Shown: positions 26,650 through 35,599, counted from the first letter of the stretch. The stretch is DNA of 64,000 nucleotides from Gammaproteobacteria bacterium (GCA_021772975.1 JAJFKY010000014.1:62001-126000); one strand, 5' to 3'. Made by a program: numbers and translations. The notes: generated from the letters alone by a model not told the origin.

Positions 26650-27611
26650 ACCAAGGCAACAACTTTTTTACCCCGCAAGAACACATGGTGTTCGAAGGTA
26701 TCGTCGCAGATGCTAAAAAAGCCGCGCTGCTGATTCCGCTGCAATTACTGGCCCTCAGTCTGGCTTTGGTCGGACTTGCCGGGGTCGTGGTGATTGATTG
26801 GGAAATCTATTACCGCATTTTTGAATACCTTGCCGACGGCCAGGGTTACTGGTCGCCGCGCCTGATGGCCTGCACCGGGATCATCATGATTGCGGCGTTC
26901 CATCTCTTGGCAGAGGATGATGCGGCGCATCCGATTGTTCGCCTTGTCACCCTGCTGGCCGGTGTGATCATTGCCGCGTTTGTGATCGGTGGCGGCTTGT
27001 ATATTGCCGCGATCCTTTATGGTGATGGCATGGGCCAGCAAACCGGCAGCGTCCCGGTCATCCCGGCGCTGGGCGAGCTGCCCGGCGTGATCGCCGAAAG
27101 CGGCTGGATTGATGTACTGTTTGACTCTGTGACCCGCCCGGTCGCCATTTTGAGCTTATCGCTGGGTATCGGCGGGCTGTCTATCGTCGCGCTGTTTATC
27201 GCCCATCACCTGATCACGCTGATCCGAAAGTCTTTGCATGAGGTATTCACCCGCAGCAAAGCCCTGCGCGCCGCGCTTTACTATCACCGCGCCATCCAAG
27301 CCGCCGAAGCCCGGCTGGGCGAACTGCACGACCGGCAAAACGCCCTGGCGTTTGAAGATGAGGACCACTGGAAACTGCACCTGGCCAATCAGGCATTGGA
27401 GGTCGTCGCTGATCACCTGATGCCCCATGAGCAAGCCTTGCAGGAGTGGGATTACCAGACTCCGGTGCATCGCTGGGGCCAAGGCAACGCCGAGGACAAC
27501 AAGCAGATGCGCAAGCGGGTTGAGGCGGCGGTCAAGGCCCTGCGCGCCATCACCCTTGATGACATTTTACAAGCCCTGTCACTACCCAAGACCCTACGGA
27601 GACTTTCATGA
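26646..27611 (+). CDS. Multi-spanning membrane protein of the coupling-protein operon
   Basis: 321 residues. Four to five membrane helices (about 27-52, 74-88, 100-130, 165-195) precede a soluble helical C-terminus of ~120 residues. No known family recognised. Lies between the coupling protein and a VWA-domain protein with four-base overlaps on both sides, which points to one functional unit at the inner membrane. Confidence 0.65.
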   Translation: MNQGNNFFTPQEHMVFEGIVADAKKAALLIPLQLLALSLALVGLAGVVVIDWEIYYRIFEYLADGQGYWSPRLMACTGIIMIAAFHLLAEDDAAHPIVRLVTLLAGVIIAAFVIGGGLYIAAILYGDGMGQQTGSVPVIPALGELPGVIAESGWIDVLFDSVTRPVAILSLSLGIGGLSIVALFIAHHLITLIRKSLHEVFTRSKALRAALYYHRAIQAAEARLGELHDRQNALAFEDEDHWKLHLANQALEVVADHLMPHEQALQEWDYQTPVHRWGQGNAEDNKQMRKRVEAAVKALRAITLDDILQALSLPKTLRRLS

Positions 27612-28231
27612 AAACATTAACCATCTTACTGCTGCTGGCTGGCCTGTCGATCAGCGCCCACGCCACCACCCTGACCATTGCCGTTGATCTGTCCGGCAGC
27701 AATCCGTTGCTCAGCCACCAGAACTTTGCCTATGCCGCCGCGCAGTATTTAAGCGATCAAATCACAGCGCTTAAAAGCGGCGATACCGTGCGCCTGCAAA
27801 CCTTCGGTTCGCGCAATGATGCGCTGAACCTGATTGATCACCGCTTCACCCTCAGCCGCAGGCTGCGCAGTGATGCGGTGGCCGGAGCGATTGCACAGTT
27901 TGTGCGCGCACTGCCTGAGCGTGAAGACGCCGCGCAGTCCAGTACCAATCTGATTGCCTGGCTGGAGTTTACCAGCGGGTTTGATTGTGCCAATCAGGGT
28001 CAGATTATCGTGCTGACCGATGGGCTGGAAGCCTCAAACTATGTTGACCCAATGGCGTTAATGGAGGGCAGCGCCGGACTGCCCGAAGCCGATGTGGATT
28101 TGAACGGCTGCGCGCTGACCTTTTATGGTCTGGGTGCGGGCTTTCCGGGGCCTGCGGTAAAAAATATCCGCAACGCATGGCGGGTATGGTCCGAACAGGC
28201 GGGCGCGGCGTTTGCCGCTGAAATCCGCTGA
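27608..28231 (+). CDS. Exported von Willebrand factor A-like protein
   Basis: 207 residues with a signal peptide (1-19, cleavage after AHA). The mature part starts with a MIDAS-type DLSGS motif (DxSxS) in TIAVDLSGSNPLL, with TDGLEAS later supplying the usual third loop. So it is probably a metal-binding VWA domain in the periplasm. Membrane-plus-VWA pairs often form adhesion or MoxR-like assemblies, but nothing here shows which. Confidence 0.7.
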   Translation: MKTLTILLLLAGLSISAHATTLTIAVDLSGSNPLLSHQNFAYAAAQYLSDQITALKSGDTVRLQTFGSRNDALNLIDHRFTLSRRLRSDAVAGAIAQFVRALPEREDAAQSSTNLIAWLEFTSGFDCANQGQIIVLTDGLEASNYVDPMALMEGSAGLPEADVDLNGCALTFYGLGAGFPGPAVKNIRNAWRVWSEQAGAAFAAEIR

Positions 28232-28242
28232 GGACTATCGCC

Positions 28243-28497
28243 GTGATCACCAAACAGCACCTTGAACGGCTGCGGGCCGAGCGCTCGCAGCCACACGCCC
28301 GGCTGGAATACACCATTGACGGGTCAACCCATGCGCGGGTCACCGCCAGTCTGGATGCCGAGCGCGAACTGGAAATCCAATGCGGTGAGCGCGCCATGCA
28401 GGACGCCCTGCGTGATATGCGCCGGGAGCATGCTTTATCACGCCACCGGGGCCAGGCCAAAGCCCTTTTTAACCACCAACAGGAGATCAAACCATGA
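28243..28497 (+). CDS. Small hypothetical protein
   Basis: 84 residues from a GTG start, basic and helical (LERLRAERSQ, then RAMQDALRDMRREHALSRHRG). Overlaps the next gene by four bases (ATGA). Unknown function, part of the same operon. Confidence 0.55.
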   Translation: MITKQHLERLRAERSQPHARLEYTIDGSTHARVTASLDAERELEIQCGERAMQDALRDMRREHALSRHRGQAKALFNHQQEIKP

Positions 28498-28760
28498 GTG
28501 AGAACTTCACCCAGAAAAAACCACAACGGCCCAGCTTTATCGCCTATAGCGTTCAGGAGGGTAAAGACGATAACAGCCACTGGCAGAAGATCGGCGCGGC
28601 ATGGCCAGCCAAAGGCGGCGGCTTATCGCTGAAACTCAATGCCGTACCGCTTGATGGCAATATCGCTTTGCGCTCGCGCGAAGAACTGGAAAAAATGCGG
28701 GCCGAGCGTCAGCAAACACAGGCTGACGGGCAGACACATACGCAAGCGCCCAAGCTTTAG
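28494..28760 (+). CDS. Small hypothetical protein of DUF736-like size and layout
   Basis: 88 residues. The N-terminal half (SFIAYSVQEGKDDNSHWQKI, then GAAWPAKGGGLSLKLNAVPLDG) has the layout of small conjugative-element proteins such as DUF736, with a Gln-rich tail. Function unknown. It ends the run of overlapping genes that begins with the 55-residue membrane protein. Confidence 0.5.
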   Translation: MSENFTQKKPQRPSFIAYSVQEGKDDNSHWQKIGAAWPAKGGGLSLKLNAVPLDGNIALRSREELEKMRAERQQTQADGQTHTQAPKL

Positions 28761-28800
28761 CCGCTAGTGTGCTATGACTCTGAGAGCAACCACCCCAAGC

Positions 28801-28868
28801 GCCAGCCCGGAGCCGATCATGGCTCAAAGGGCTGGCGCAGGCGGTATCCCCACCGGTGGGAATACGCC
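28801..28868. other. Two strong adjacent hairpins
   Basis: First stem: GCCAGCCC (28801-28808) with GGGCTGGC (28829-28836), with an inner GAGCC/GGCTC pair. Second stem: GGCGGTATCCCCACC (28840-28854) directly abutting GGTGGGAATACGCC (28855-28868), a nearly perfect 28-bp palindrome. No T tract follows, so they are not simple terminators. Binding sites for the integrase or relaxase, or a structured RNA leader, are possible. Confidence 0.6.
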
Positions 28869-28967
28869 GATAAATGACCGCCAAACTCATCGCCTGCTGT
28901 TCTTGTTTTGCCGGGTGGCAAGGCAAAAGAGCAGACGCGGCATGCACATCAAACAACGGAGAACCTG

Positions 28968-29291
28968 ATGCCCACATACCCAGACAACCATTCACCATCG
29001 GGATTGGCTGATAACAAGGCACTGCCAAAACTTACCCTCAACCCGGATGAGTACCGCGAGCATCTGGCCGGGTTTGAATTAACCGAGGCCCAAGAAAACG
29101 AGTTGCTGCAAGTACTGTGGCAGATCATGTCAACCATGGTGGATATCGGCTGGGGCGTTGATACTGTCCAGATGTTTTTGCCGGATATGTTTGAAAAAGC
29201 TGGCGCGGATTCTGACAAACTGCTACCAATAACGACACCATCATTTAATGCCGAGGCCAGCGGCCCGGCCAAGGAGGAGGCTAATGACTGA
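28968..29291 (+). CDS. Hypothetical protein directly upstream of the integrase
   Basis: 107 residues from the ATG at 28968, which has GGAG at correct spacing; the frame is open further upstream but without a good start. The core NEYREHLAGFELTEAQENELLQVLWQIMSTMVDIGWG-like part is acidic and helical. Its stop overlaps the integrase ATG region by eight bases, so expression is coupled to the integrase. A regulator or recombination directionality factor would fit this place, but there is no motif to prove it. Confidence 0.6.
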   Translation: MPTYPDNHSPSGLADNKALPKLTLNPDEYREHLAGFELTEAQENELLQVLWQIMSTMVDIGWGVDTVQMFLPDMFEKAGADSDKLLPITTPSFNAEASGPAKEEAND

Positions 29292-30993
29292 CACCACCAA
29301 AGCCCTGATCTATTGCCGGGTGTCCACCAAAAAACAAAGCACCGATGCCAGCGGCCTGGACAGCCAGGAGCATCGCTGCCGTCAGCATGCCGCCATCAAG
29401 GGGTATCAGGTGGAAAAAGTCTTCCCCGATGATGTGTCTGGCCGGGGCGATTTTATGAGGCGCACGGGCATGGTGGCTTTAATCAACTATCTAGAAACCC
29501 ACCCGGACACCAACTATGTGGTGATTTTCGATGATCTCAAACGCTTTGCCAGAGACACCTTGATGCATCTGACGCTAAGACTGACGTTAAAGCAGTATGC
29601 CGCCAGCGTCGAATGCCTGAATTACCAGTTTGATGAAACGCCCGAAGGCGAGTTTGTTGAAACCCTGTTTGCCGCACAAGGCCAACTGGAAGCGCAGCAA
29701 AACCGCAGGCAAACCCTGCAAAAAATGAAATCCCGTCTGGAAAAAGGTTACTGGCTGTTTTACCCGCCGACTGGCTATCGGTATGAGGCCGCAAAGGGCG
29801 GCGGCAAGGTGCTGGTGCGCAATGAACCTTTGGCGAGCATAGTCAGCGAAACACTGGAGGGCTTTGCATCGGGCCGTTTCCAAACCAAATCTGAGGTCAA
29901 ATACTTTCTGGAAAGCTTCCCGGAATACCCCAAGGGCAGCAACGGGCAAGTGCATTATCAGCGCATTGAGGAACTGCTGACGCGGGTTTTATATGCCGGT
30001 TATATCGAGCATGAAAGCTGGGGTATTTCTTTGCGCAAAGGGCAGCAACCGGCCCTGATCAGCTATGAAACCTTTATGCAGATACAACAGCGCCTGAAAC
30101 AACGTGCCAAAGTCCCGGCCCGCAAAAACCTGAATGCGGACTTTCCACTGCGCGGGTTTATCGCCTGCACCTGCGGCAAGCCGTTAACCGCCTGCTGGTC
30201 AAAGGGAAGAAACACCCGGTATGCGTATTATTACTGCCAAGGCAAAGGCTGTGAGCACTACGGCAAGTCGATCAAGCGTGAACAGATAGAGGGGGAGTTT
30301 GAAGCCCTGCTGCAACGCCTGACGCCAACCACCGGCATGTTCGAAGCCGCCACAGCGATGTTCAAAAAACTGTGGGAGCATCGCCGCGAATATGCACAAA
30401 CCTACCGGCAATTACTCAAGGCCGAACTGGCAAAAAAAGAACGGCAGATACAAACCCTGCTGGATCGCATTATGGGCGCTGAACTGCCCAGCGTAATCGG
30501 TGCTTATGAGCAACGCATCAGACAAACCGAACAGGAAAAGATCGTGATCAGTGAAAAAATCGGCCAATGTGGCCGTCCGTTAAGCAGTTATGAGAAAACT
30601 TATCGAACCGCCATGGATTTTCTGGCAAATCCTTATAAACTCTGGGCTCACGGACGATTGGAGCATAAGCATGCAGTGCTGAAACTGGCCTTTGCCGACA
30701 AGTTGACCTATGTGCGCGGAGAGGGTTATCGAACCGCTAAAACCACCTTACCATTCAAGGTGTTAGAGGGTTTTTTAGATCAAAGTAAAGGGATGGTGCG
30801 CCCGGCAGGACTCGAACCTGCAACCCTCGGCTTAGAAGGCCGATGCTCTATCCGGTTGAGCTACGGGCGCACGATAGTGGTGGATTATAGCGTCTGTTGC
30901 AGTTTCTCGTCCTGCCCTGTGCAGGGACGGTTTCGCAGCCTCCCTGGTGCTCACCCCGCGGGCGCCGTCGCTGCGCTCCCGCGACCCGATTGA
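29284..30993 (+). CDS. Large serine recombinase (integrase) whose 3' end runs through tRNA-Arg
   Basis: 569 residues; the ATG at 29284 follows AAGGAGGAGG. Order: resolvase catalytic domain (1-150) with nucleophile S14 in YCRVSTKKQS, recombinase domain (~165-270), zinc ribbon (~295-345; cysteines in FIACTCGK and YCQGKGCEHY), and a coiled coil (~365-430). This is the phiC31/TnpX class that integrates by a short core. The last ~70 residues (from about MVRPAGLEPATLG) are simply the translation of the tRNA-Arg gene and the sequence beyond it. In the circular form the C-terminus must therefore differ. Confidence 0.92.
   Translation: MTDTTKALIYCRVSTKKQSTDASGLDSQEHRCRQHAAIKGYQVEKVFPDDVSGRGDFMRRTGMVALINYLETHPDTNYVVIFDDLKRFARDTLMHLTLRLTLKQYAASVECLNYQFDETPEGEFVETLFAAQGQLEAQQNRRQTLQKMKSRLEKGYWLFYPPTGYRYEAAKGGGKVLVRNEPLASIVSETLEGFASGRFQTKSEVKYFLESFPEYPKGSNGQVHYQRIEELLTRVLYAGYIEHESWGISLRKGQQPALISYETFMQIQQRLKQRAKVPARKNLNADFPLRGFIACTCGKPLTACWSKGRNTRYAYYYCQGKGCEHYGKSIKREQIEGEFEALLQRLTPTTGMFEAATAMFKKLWEHRREYAQTYRQLLKAELAKKERQIQTLLDRIMGAELPSVIGAYEQRIRQTEQEKIVISEKIGQCGRPLSSYEKTYRTAMDFLANPYKLWAHGRLEHKHAVLKLAFADKLTYVRGEGYRTAKTTLPFKVLEGFLDQSKGMVRPAGLEPATLGLEGRCSIRLSYGRTIVVDYSVCCSFSSCPVQGRFRSLPGAHPAGAVAALPRPD
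30794..30870 (-). tRNA. tRNA-Arg (anticodon TCT)
   Basis: Complete 77-base cloverleaf on the minus strand: acceptor GCGCCCG / CGGGCGC, discriminator A and encoded CCA, T-loop GGTTCGAGTCC, anticodon loop CTTCTAA. The 3' end faces the mobile element and is its insertion site. Confidence 0.95.
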
Positions 30994-31008
30994 CACTCCT
31001 GCAATCGG

Positions 31009-31078
31009 TCGAGCCTGCAACCTTCGGCTAGCAGGCCGATGCCCAAGGATAGACAATCCCCGGTTGAGCTACGGGCGC
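31009..31078 (-). pseudogene. Decayed second copy of tRNA-Arg
   Basis: The 5' part (GCGCCCGTAGCTCAACCGG), the anticodon arm and the T-arm are still recognisable. But there is an insertion in the D arm, the anticodon loop has changed, and the 3' acceptor strand is gone. The flank beyond the 5' end (ACGATGGGTTTGGATTATA) matches the flank of the intact gene, so the duplication included the promoter side. Confidence 0.75.
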
Positions 31079-31169
31079 ACGATGGGTTTGGATTATACCG
31101 GGATTGCCGAGTCAATTCCGCTGGATGTAAAACGCTGTTGAGTAAAACAGCCAACCTGCAACAGCACCG

Positions 31170-31630
31170 GCACTTTCGCGCAGGCGAAAATGACGATATC
31201 CAGGGTAGGCTGGGGCCATGCTCCGGTGGTTGGTTTGGATTGCATTTAACTGGATACCAGCCTGGCTTTACAAAATATCCGGGCGTTACGGGTAGGTTGG
31301 AAAGATTTCTCCCGCTGGTCGAAATGACAGTTTTACTGCTCAATGTCAACAGTCGCGGTTTTACCGTGTCATTCAATATTACCGTGTCATCCTGAGCCAA
31401 AGGCGAAGGATCTCTTGAGTTGGGTACGCATGGCGAGATTCTTCGCTACGCTCAGAATGACAGCGATACCTCAGAGTGACAGAGCTTTGTGGTGGGTTGC
31501 ATCTTAGCTGGTGCTGCATTTTATTTGTCATTTCGACCGAAGGGAGAGATCTTATGGGACAGACCATGTAACTCCAGGCAGTTGTTTGCTGCACCGGGTG
31601 CAAAGATTTCTTCCTTTGGTCGAAATAACA
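31170..31630. repeat. Cluster of short interspersed GTCATTTCGACC...AGAAATCT elements
   Basis: Five degenerate copies of a ~28-base element. Plus orientation: 31384-31412 and 31527-31552. Minus orientation: 31303-31330, 31434-31461 and 31604-31629. A sixth, more distant relative with TTTCGC/GCGAAA is at 31173-31195. They match the widespread family of 'GTCATTCTGAGCGAAGCGAAGAATC' repeats seen in many bacterial genomes. The stretch 30994-31690 has no credible gene. Confidence 0.7.
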
Positions 31631-31692
31631 GGCTTTGCTTCAGGTTCTTTTTAATCGGATTCCAGATTTAATCCATCCCCTTTACAGCATAT

Positions 31693-31719
31693 AAAAAGCC
31701 ACCGTTTGCGGTGGCTTTT
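31693..31719 (-). terminator. Terminator of the M13 peptidase gene
   Basis: AAAAGCCACCG - TTTG - CGGTGGCTTTT, perfect 11-bp stem with A and T tracts on both sides, 21 bases beyond the peptidase stop. It can work in both directions. Confidence 0.9.
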
Positions 31720-31739
31720 AAGTGCTATGAAAATATCGA

Positions 31740-33830
31740 TTACCAGATGGATACCCGCTGTTCGGAGGGCAGGTAAAGCTCGTCGTCAGCGGTGACATCA
31801 AATGCCTCGTACCAGGCATCAATATTGCGGACTACACCGTTAATCCGATTTTCCGGCGGGCTATGGGGGTCGGTCAGCAGCTGCTGGCGCAGGGCATCCT
31901 CACGGAATTTAGCCCGCCAGACCTGTGCCCAGGACATAAAGAAGCGCTGCTCACCGGTGAAGCCATCCAGCACCGGCGGCTCGCCATGTTCCTCGACATA
32001 TTTGCGGTAAGCGGAGTAAGCCATTTCCAGACCGCCCAGATCACCGATGTTTTCACCCAGTGTTAACTGACCATCCACATGCATGCCTGTCAGCGGTTCG
32101 TAGCTGTTGTACTGTTCCACCAACCTGCTGGAACGCGCCTGAAAAGCTTCGTCCGCAGCAGCGGTCCACCAGTCGCGGATTTTGCCGTTTTCATCAAAAC
32201 GTCGGCCCTGATCATCAAAACCGTGGCCGATCTCATGTCCAATCACGCCTCCGATGGCGCCATAGTTAACCGCCGGATCGGCATAGGGGTCGAAGAACGG
32301 TGGCTGCAGGATACCTGCCGGGAAAGTAATCTGGTTCAGCAGCGGGTTATAGGAAGCGTTAACAGTCTGCGGAGGATAAGGCCATTCCTGACGGTCAACC
32401 GGGCTGTCCAGGCGCTCCACCTGACGGTTCCACAGAAACGCATTGATACGCAGGGTATTGCCCAGCATATCGCCAGGCATCAATTTCAGATCGGAGTAGT
32501 CAATCCACTTCTCGGTATAACCTATACGCGGCTCGAAAGTCGCCAGTTTGGCGTGCGCGGCCGCTTTGGTTTCCTCGTCCATCCAGGTGTTGCCGTCAAT
32601 CCGCTCGGACAGCGCTGCGCGCAGATTGGCTACCAGTTCATCCATCTGCTGTTTGGCGGCGGGAGGAAAGTGACGGTTGACGTAGATCTGCCCGACCGCT
32701 TCGCCCAGATTGCTGTTGACCAGGTCGGAGCCCCGCTTCCAGCGCTCGCGCTGCTGTTCTACGCCGTTCAGGGTTTTGCTGAAAAAGTCAAAATTGGCCT
32801 GATCAAAATCTTCGGATAACGATTCGGCGTTGTCGAGGATGAAGTGATAGGCCAGATAGTCCCGCCAGGTTGCCAGCGGGGTTTCACTTAATATGACGGC
32901 GCTTTCCTGGATGGCACTGGGCTGCGCTACCACAATGTTGCCCACCGAACCCAGGCCCAGATCGCTGAGGATGGAGGCCCAGTCAATCTGGGGCGCCAGT
33001 TCGGCCAGCTGCGCGGGTGTCATCGGGTTGTAAATCTGCTGGATGTCGCGGCTGCGCGCCGGTGTCCAGTGGGTTTCCGCCAGGCGGGTTTCCAGTGCGA
33101 TGATGGCCTCGGCCTTGGCCTCGGCATCATCAATGCCGGCCAACTGCTGAATTTTGATGACATATTCACGATAGGCTTGCCGGAATTCCGCGAAACGTTC
33201 ATCGTCACTCAGGTAGTATTCACGGTCCGGCATGCCCAGGCCACTTTGTCCGGCAAACAGGGTGTAGCGGGTGGTATCCGCGGGGTCCGGCAGAATGCCG
33301 ACGGTGAACGGCGCGGTGGCATTGACATTGGCAAACGCCTGCATCAATTCTTCGGTATTACTGATAGCGGCGATTTTTTCCAGATGAGGCTGTAGCGGGG
33401 CGGCGCCTTTTTCATTCAAGTCGGCAAGGCCCATCCAGGTTGAATAATAATCACCGACCTTTTGTTCCAGGGAACCGGTTTGGGGGTCACTTTCGGCCAG
33501 CGACTCGATGATCGCGTTGACCTGTTCGGTCGAACGTTCGCGTAAAATGGTAAAAATTCCGTAGCTGGCGCGGTCAGCTGGGATCTCGAAATTATCCAGC
33601 CATTGGCCATTAACGTACTCGGCAAAGTTGTCGCCGGGATCAACCGCTGGCTTCAGCTGCTCCAGATCAATACCCCAATCGCCCAGTTCGGGCTGATTGG
33701 CGGTCGTTGCCGATGCTTCCGAGTGGGTTTCCGCGGCACTGGGCGTTGTTTCCGGGGCTGCCGGTTCCGGACTTTGTCCGCATCCGTTCAGCAGCAGGGC
33801 AATGCTGATTGCCAGTAAAGTTTTGTTCAT
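31740..33830 (-). CDS. M13 family metallopeptidase lipoprotein (PepO/neprilysin-like)
   Basis: 696 residues. Signal peptide with lipobox LLNGC (C17), then a Pro/Glu/Thr-rich linker (20-50), then the full M13 fold. Zinc site is H532-E533-x-x-H536 in GHEIGHGFDD with third ligand E593 in ENIGDLGG; NAFY-like substrate loop is NASYNP (~491-496). It should be a membrane-anchored oligopeptidase. Single gene with its own terminator. Confidence 0.95.
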   Translation of the reverse strand: MNKTLLAISIALLLNGCGQSPEPAAPETTPSAAETHSEASATTANQPELGDWGIDLEQLKPAVDPGDNFAEYVNGQWLDNFEIPADRASYGIFTILRERSTEQVNAIIESLAESDPQTGSLEQKVGDYYSTWMGLADLNEKGAAPLQPHLEKIAAISNTEELMQAFANVNATAPFTVGILPDPADTTRYTLFAGQSGLGMPDREYYLSDDERFAEFRQAYREYVIKIQQLAGIDDAEAKAEAIIALETRLAETHWTPARSRDIQQIYNPMTPAQLAELAPQIDWASILSDLGLGSVGNIVVAQPSAIQESAVILSETPLATWRDYLAYHFILDNAESLSEDFDQANFDFFSKTLNGVEQQRERWKRGSDLVNSNLGEAVGQIYVNRHFPPAAKQQMDELVANLRAALSERIDGNTWMDEETKAAAHAKLATFEPRIGYTEKWIDYSDLKLMPGDMLGNTLRINAFLWNRQVERLDSPVDRQEWPYPPQTVNASYNPLLNQITFPAGILQPPFFDPYADPAVNYGAIGGVIGHEIGHGFDDQGRRFDENGKIRDWWTAAADEAFQARSSRLVEQYNSYEPLTGMHVDGQLTLGENIGDLGGLEMAYSAYRKYVEEHGEPPVLDGFTGEQRFFMSWAQVWRAKFREDALRQQLLTDPHSPPENRINGVVRNIDAWYEAFDVTADDELYLPSEQRVSIW

Positions 33831-34006
33831 GGTCTATCCGTGTGTTGAGTCAATTGTGATGATGCCGACTGCTATCTGCAGCTGGCTGAATCAGGAAGAT
33901 AGAATAGCGTATTTGCGCTGCAGGCATATAGCCCATAGTGCCCAGAAGCCCGGTAAATCGGACCAATAGCAGGACAATTGAAGTGCCTAGCGCACGACCG
34001 GTTCGT

Positions 34007-35599
34007 TCAAGCAGCGCTGCCTGCCGATGGCACCAAGCCGGCCTCAATTTTCCGGCCGGTTGCTCGAATCACATCCAGCAGATAATCGATATGGCTTTGA
34101 TTTTTCCGGTGATTAATAATGCAGGCCCGGATCACCGGCTGGCCATGCAAACGGGTGCCGGTAATAAATACCCGGCGATCCTGCTCCAGCGCAGGTATGA
34201 TCAGGGTGTTAAGGCGCTGCAGTTCCGGCTCGCTGTAGTGGCCTGACCCGATATATTGAAAACACGCGATCGACAACCGGCCGCTGTTGATGGCTCGAAA
34301 ATCAGGGGCCTGCTGAATCTGCTGGTCCAGGTAAGCTCGTAATTGGATGTCCTTGCCGATCATGGCCTGTAATCGCCGGCTGCCGAACGCCTTGAACGAC
34401 ATCCAGACTTTGAATGCCTTGGCGTTGCGGGACAATTGAAAATGATGTTCGTTGATGTCCAGACGACGGCTGCCGTCCGGCAGGCTGTTTGGACTGCCGC
34501 CCAGGTAATCCGCGACGGTGTAGTATGTCCTTCTGAGCTGTTCCCAGTCGCGCACCAGCGTGCAACCGACCTCAAAGCCCTGGTACAGCCACTTATGAAA
34601 ATCGCAGGCCACTGAGTGCGCTCGATGAATACCCTGGAAATTGGCTTTTAATTCCGGCAGAGAGGCCGCAAGGCCGCCATACGCACCATCGACATGCAGC
34701 CATAGGCCATATTGTTCGGCGATATCGGCCAGCTTGTCGAGTGGATCAATGGCGCCGGTATTGACTGTCCCGGCATTGCCGATCAGGCAGAATGGTTGCA
34801 GGCCCGCACGCTGATCAATCTCGATCTGGTCAAGCAGGGCCTGGATGTCAATCTGATAATCCGCATTGACCGGAATTTTGCGGTAATTGGCGCTGCCGAT
34901 GCCCAGCAGTTGCACGCTTTTATCAACGCTGTTGTGGGTCTGATCAGAAGCATAAACGATACACGGAGGTTGTCCGAACAGTCCATGTTTGCGGATTTCG
35001 GCGCGCTCGAAAAAGATATTTCTGGCGACGGTTAAACCGGTCAGATTGGCCGCCGAGCCGCCACTGACCATTGCGCCGCCGACACTACCGGTGCCAGAGT
35101 CTGGCGCGTAGCCAATAAATTCCGCCGTCCATTCAATAACTCGTTTTTCCACTTCGGTCATGGCTGGCGCCAGATGCCATTTGGCCACGTTCTGATTGAC
35201 CGCGGAAGCGAGTAAATCGGCGATTATGGAAACCTGATTGCCGCCGGCCATGACATAGGCATACATATGTGGGCCTATGTTCATGGCCGCGGTGTCCAGC
35301 ACTTTGGTTTTGACTTCAGCCAGCAAACGCTCGATCGCGATGCCGTGTTCCGGAATCGGTTCGTCAAACCAGCTGAATACCTCCGGTTGCGTATGGCCAG
35401 GATGGGCCGGAGTGTCCAGTTCCGCATATCGGGCCAGCAGTAAATCCGTGGCCTGATTCAGCAACTGGCCGAATTGCTCCAGTGAAACATCAAGATTTTC
35501 AGTGTCATTGTCCACGGCCGGATACTCTTGCGCGAATGCCAGGGAATGATAGCCGTACACCAGGCTGACAGGAAGTGGCAGATGGCAGGCCAATGCCAA
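34007..35599 (-). CDS. Group II PLP-dependent decarboxylase (aromatic-L-amino-acid/glutamate type)
   Basis: Fold-type-I PLP enzyme: cofactor lysine K336 in DFHKWLYQG, D304 in HVDGAYGG, and H222 stacked on the ring. The frame begins at ATG 35599 (530 aa); a GTG at 35515 (502 aa) that starts at VDNDTENLDV may be the true start, as the first 28 residues look untypical. The family decarboxylates Tyr, Trp, Dopa, Asp, Glu or diaminobutyrate. It is near, but not clearly part of, the biosynthetic operon; a 190-base gap and an unrelated secreted gene lie between. Confidence 0.85.
   Translation of the reverse strand: MALACHLPLPVSLVYGYHSLAFAQEYPAVDNDTENLDVSLEQFGQLLNQATDLLLARYAELDTPAHPGHTQPEVFSWFDEPIPEHGIAIERLLAEVKTKVLDTAAMNIGPHMYAYVMAGGNQVSIIADLLASAVNQNVAKWHLAPAMTEVEKRVIEWTAEFIGYAPDSGTGSVGGAMVSGGSAANLTGLTVARNIFFERAEIRKHGLFGQPPCIVYASDQTHNSVDKSVQLLGIGSANYRKIPVNADYQIDIQALLDQIEIDQRAGLQPFCLIGNAGTVNTGAIDPLDKLADIAEQYGLWLHVDGAYGGLAASLPELKANFQGIHRAHSVACDFHKWLYQGFEVGCTLVRDWEQLRRTYYTVADYLGGSPNSLPDGSRRLDINEHHFQLSRNAKAFKVWMSFKAFGSRRLQAMIGKDIQLRAYLDQQIQQAPDFRAINSGRLSIACFQYIGSGHYSEPELQRLNTLIIPALEQDRRVFITGTRLHGQPVIRACIINHRKNQSHIDYLLDVIRATGRKIEAGLVPSAGSAA

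Larger units (their letters stand above)
14240..30793. mobile_element. Integrative mobilizable element inserted at the 3' end of tRNA-Arg(TCT)
   Basis: The block runs from just upstream of mscS to the CCA end of tRNA-Arg. It has MobC, an HUH relaxase, a VirD4-type coupling protein, a toxin-antitoxin pair, a resolvase and a large serine integrase that abuts the tRNA. No VirB/Tra mating-channel genes are seen, so it should need a helper. The right boundary is good to within ~20 bases; the left boundary is approximate because serine integrases use very short core repeats and I found no long direct repeat. Both edges carry AAGG(G)ATGG (near 14237 and 30788), which is suggestive only. Confidence 0.75.

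Noticed and set aside
28774-28968. 64-codon plus-strand frame
   Set aside because: It spans the two long palindromes, has Ser/Arg-rich low-complexity content and no ribosome site.
14240-30793. A self-transmissible ICE
   Set aside because: A relaxase and coupling protein are present, but no VirB4-type ATPase, pilin or channel proteins. A mobilizable element is the better call.
31009-31078. A second working tRNA-Arg
   Set aside because: The acceptor 3' strand is lost, the D arm has an insertion and the anticodon loop is changed.
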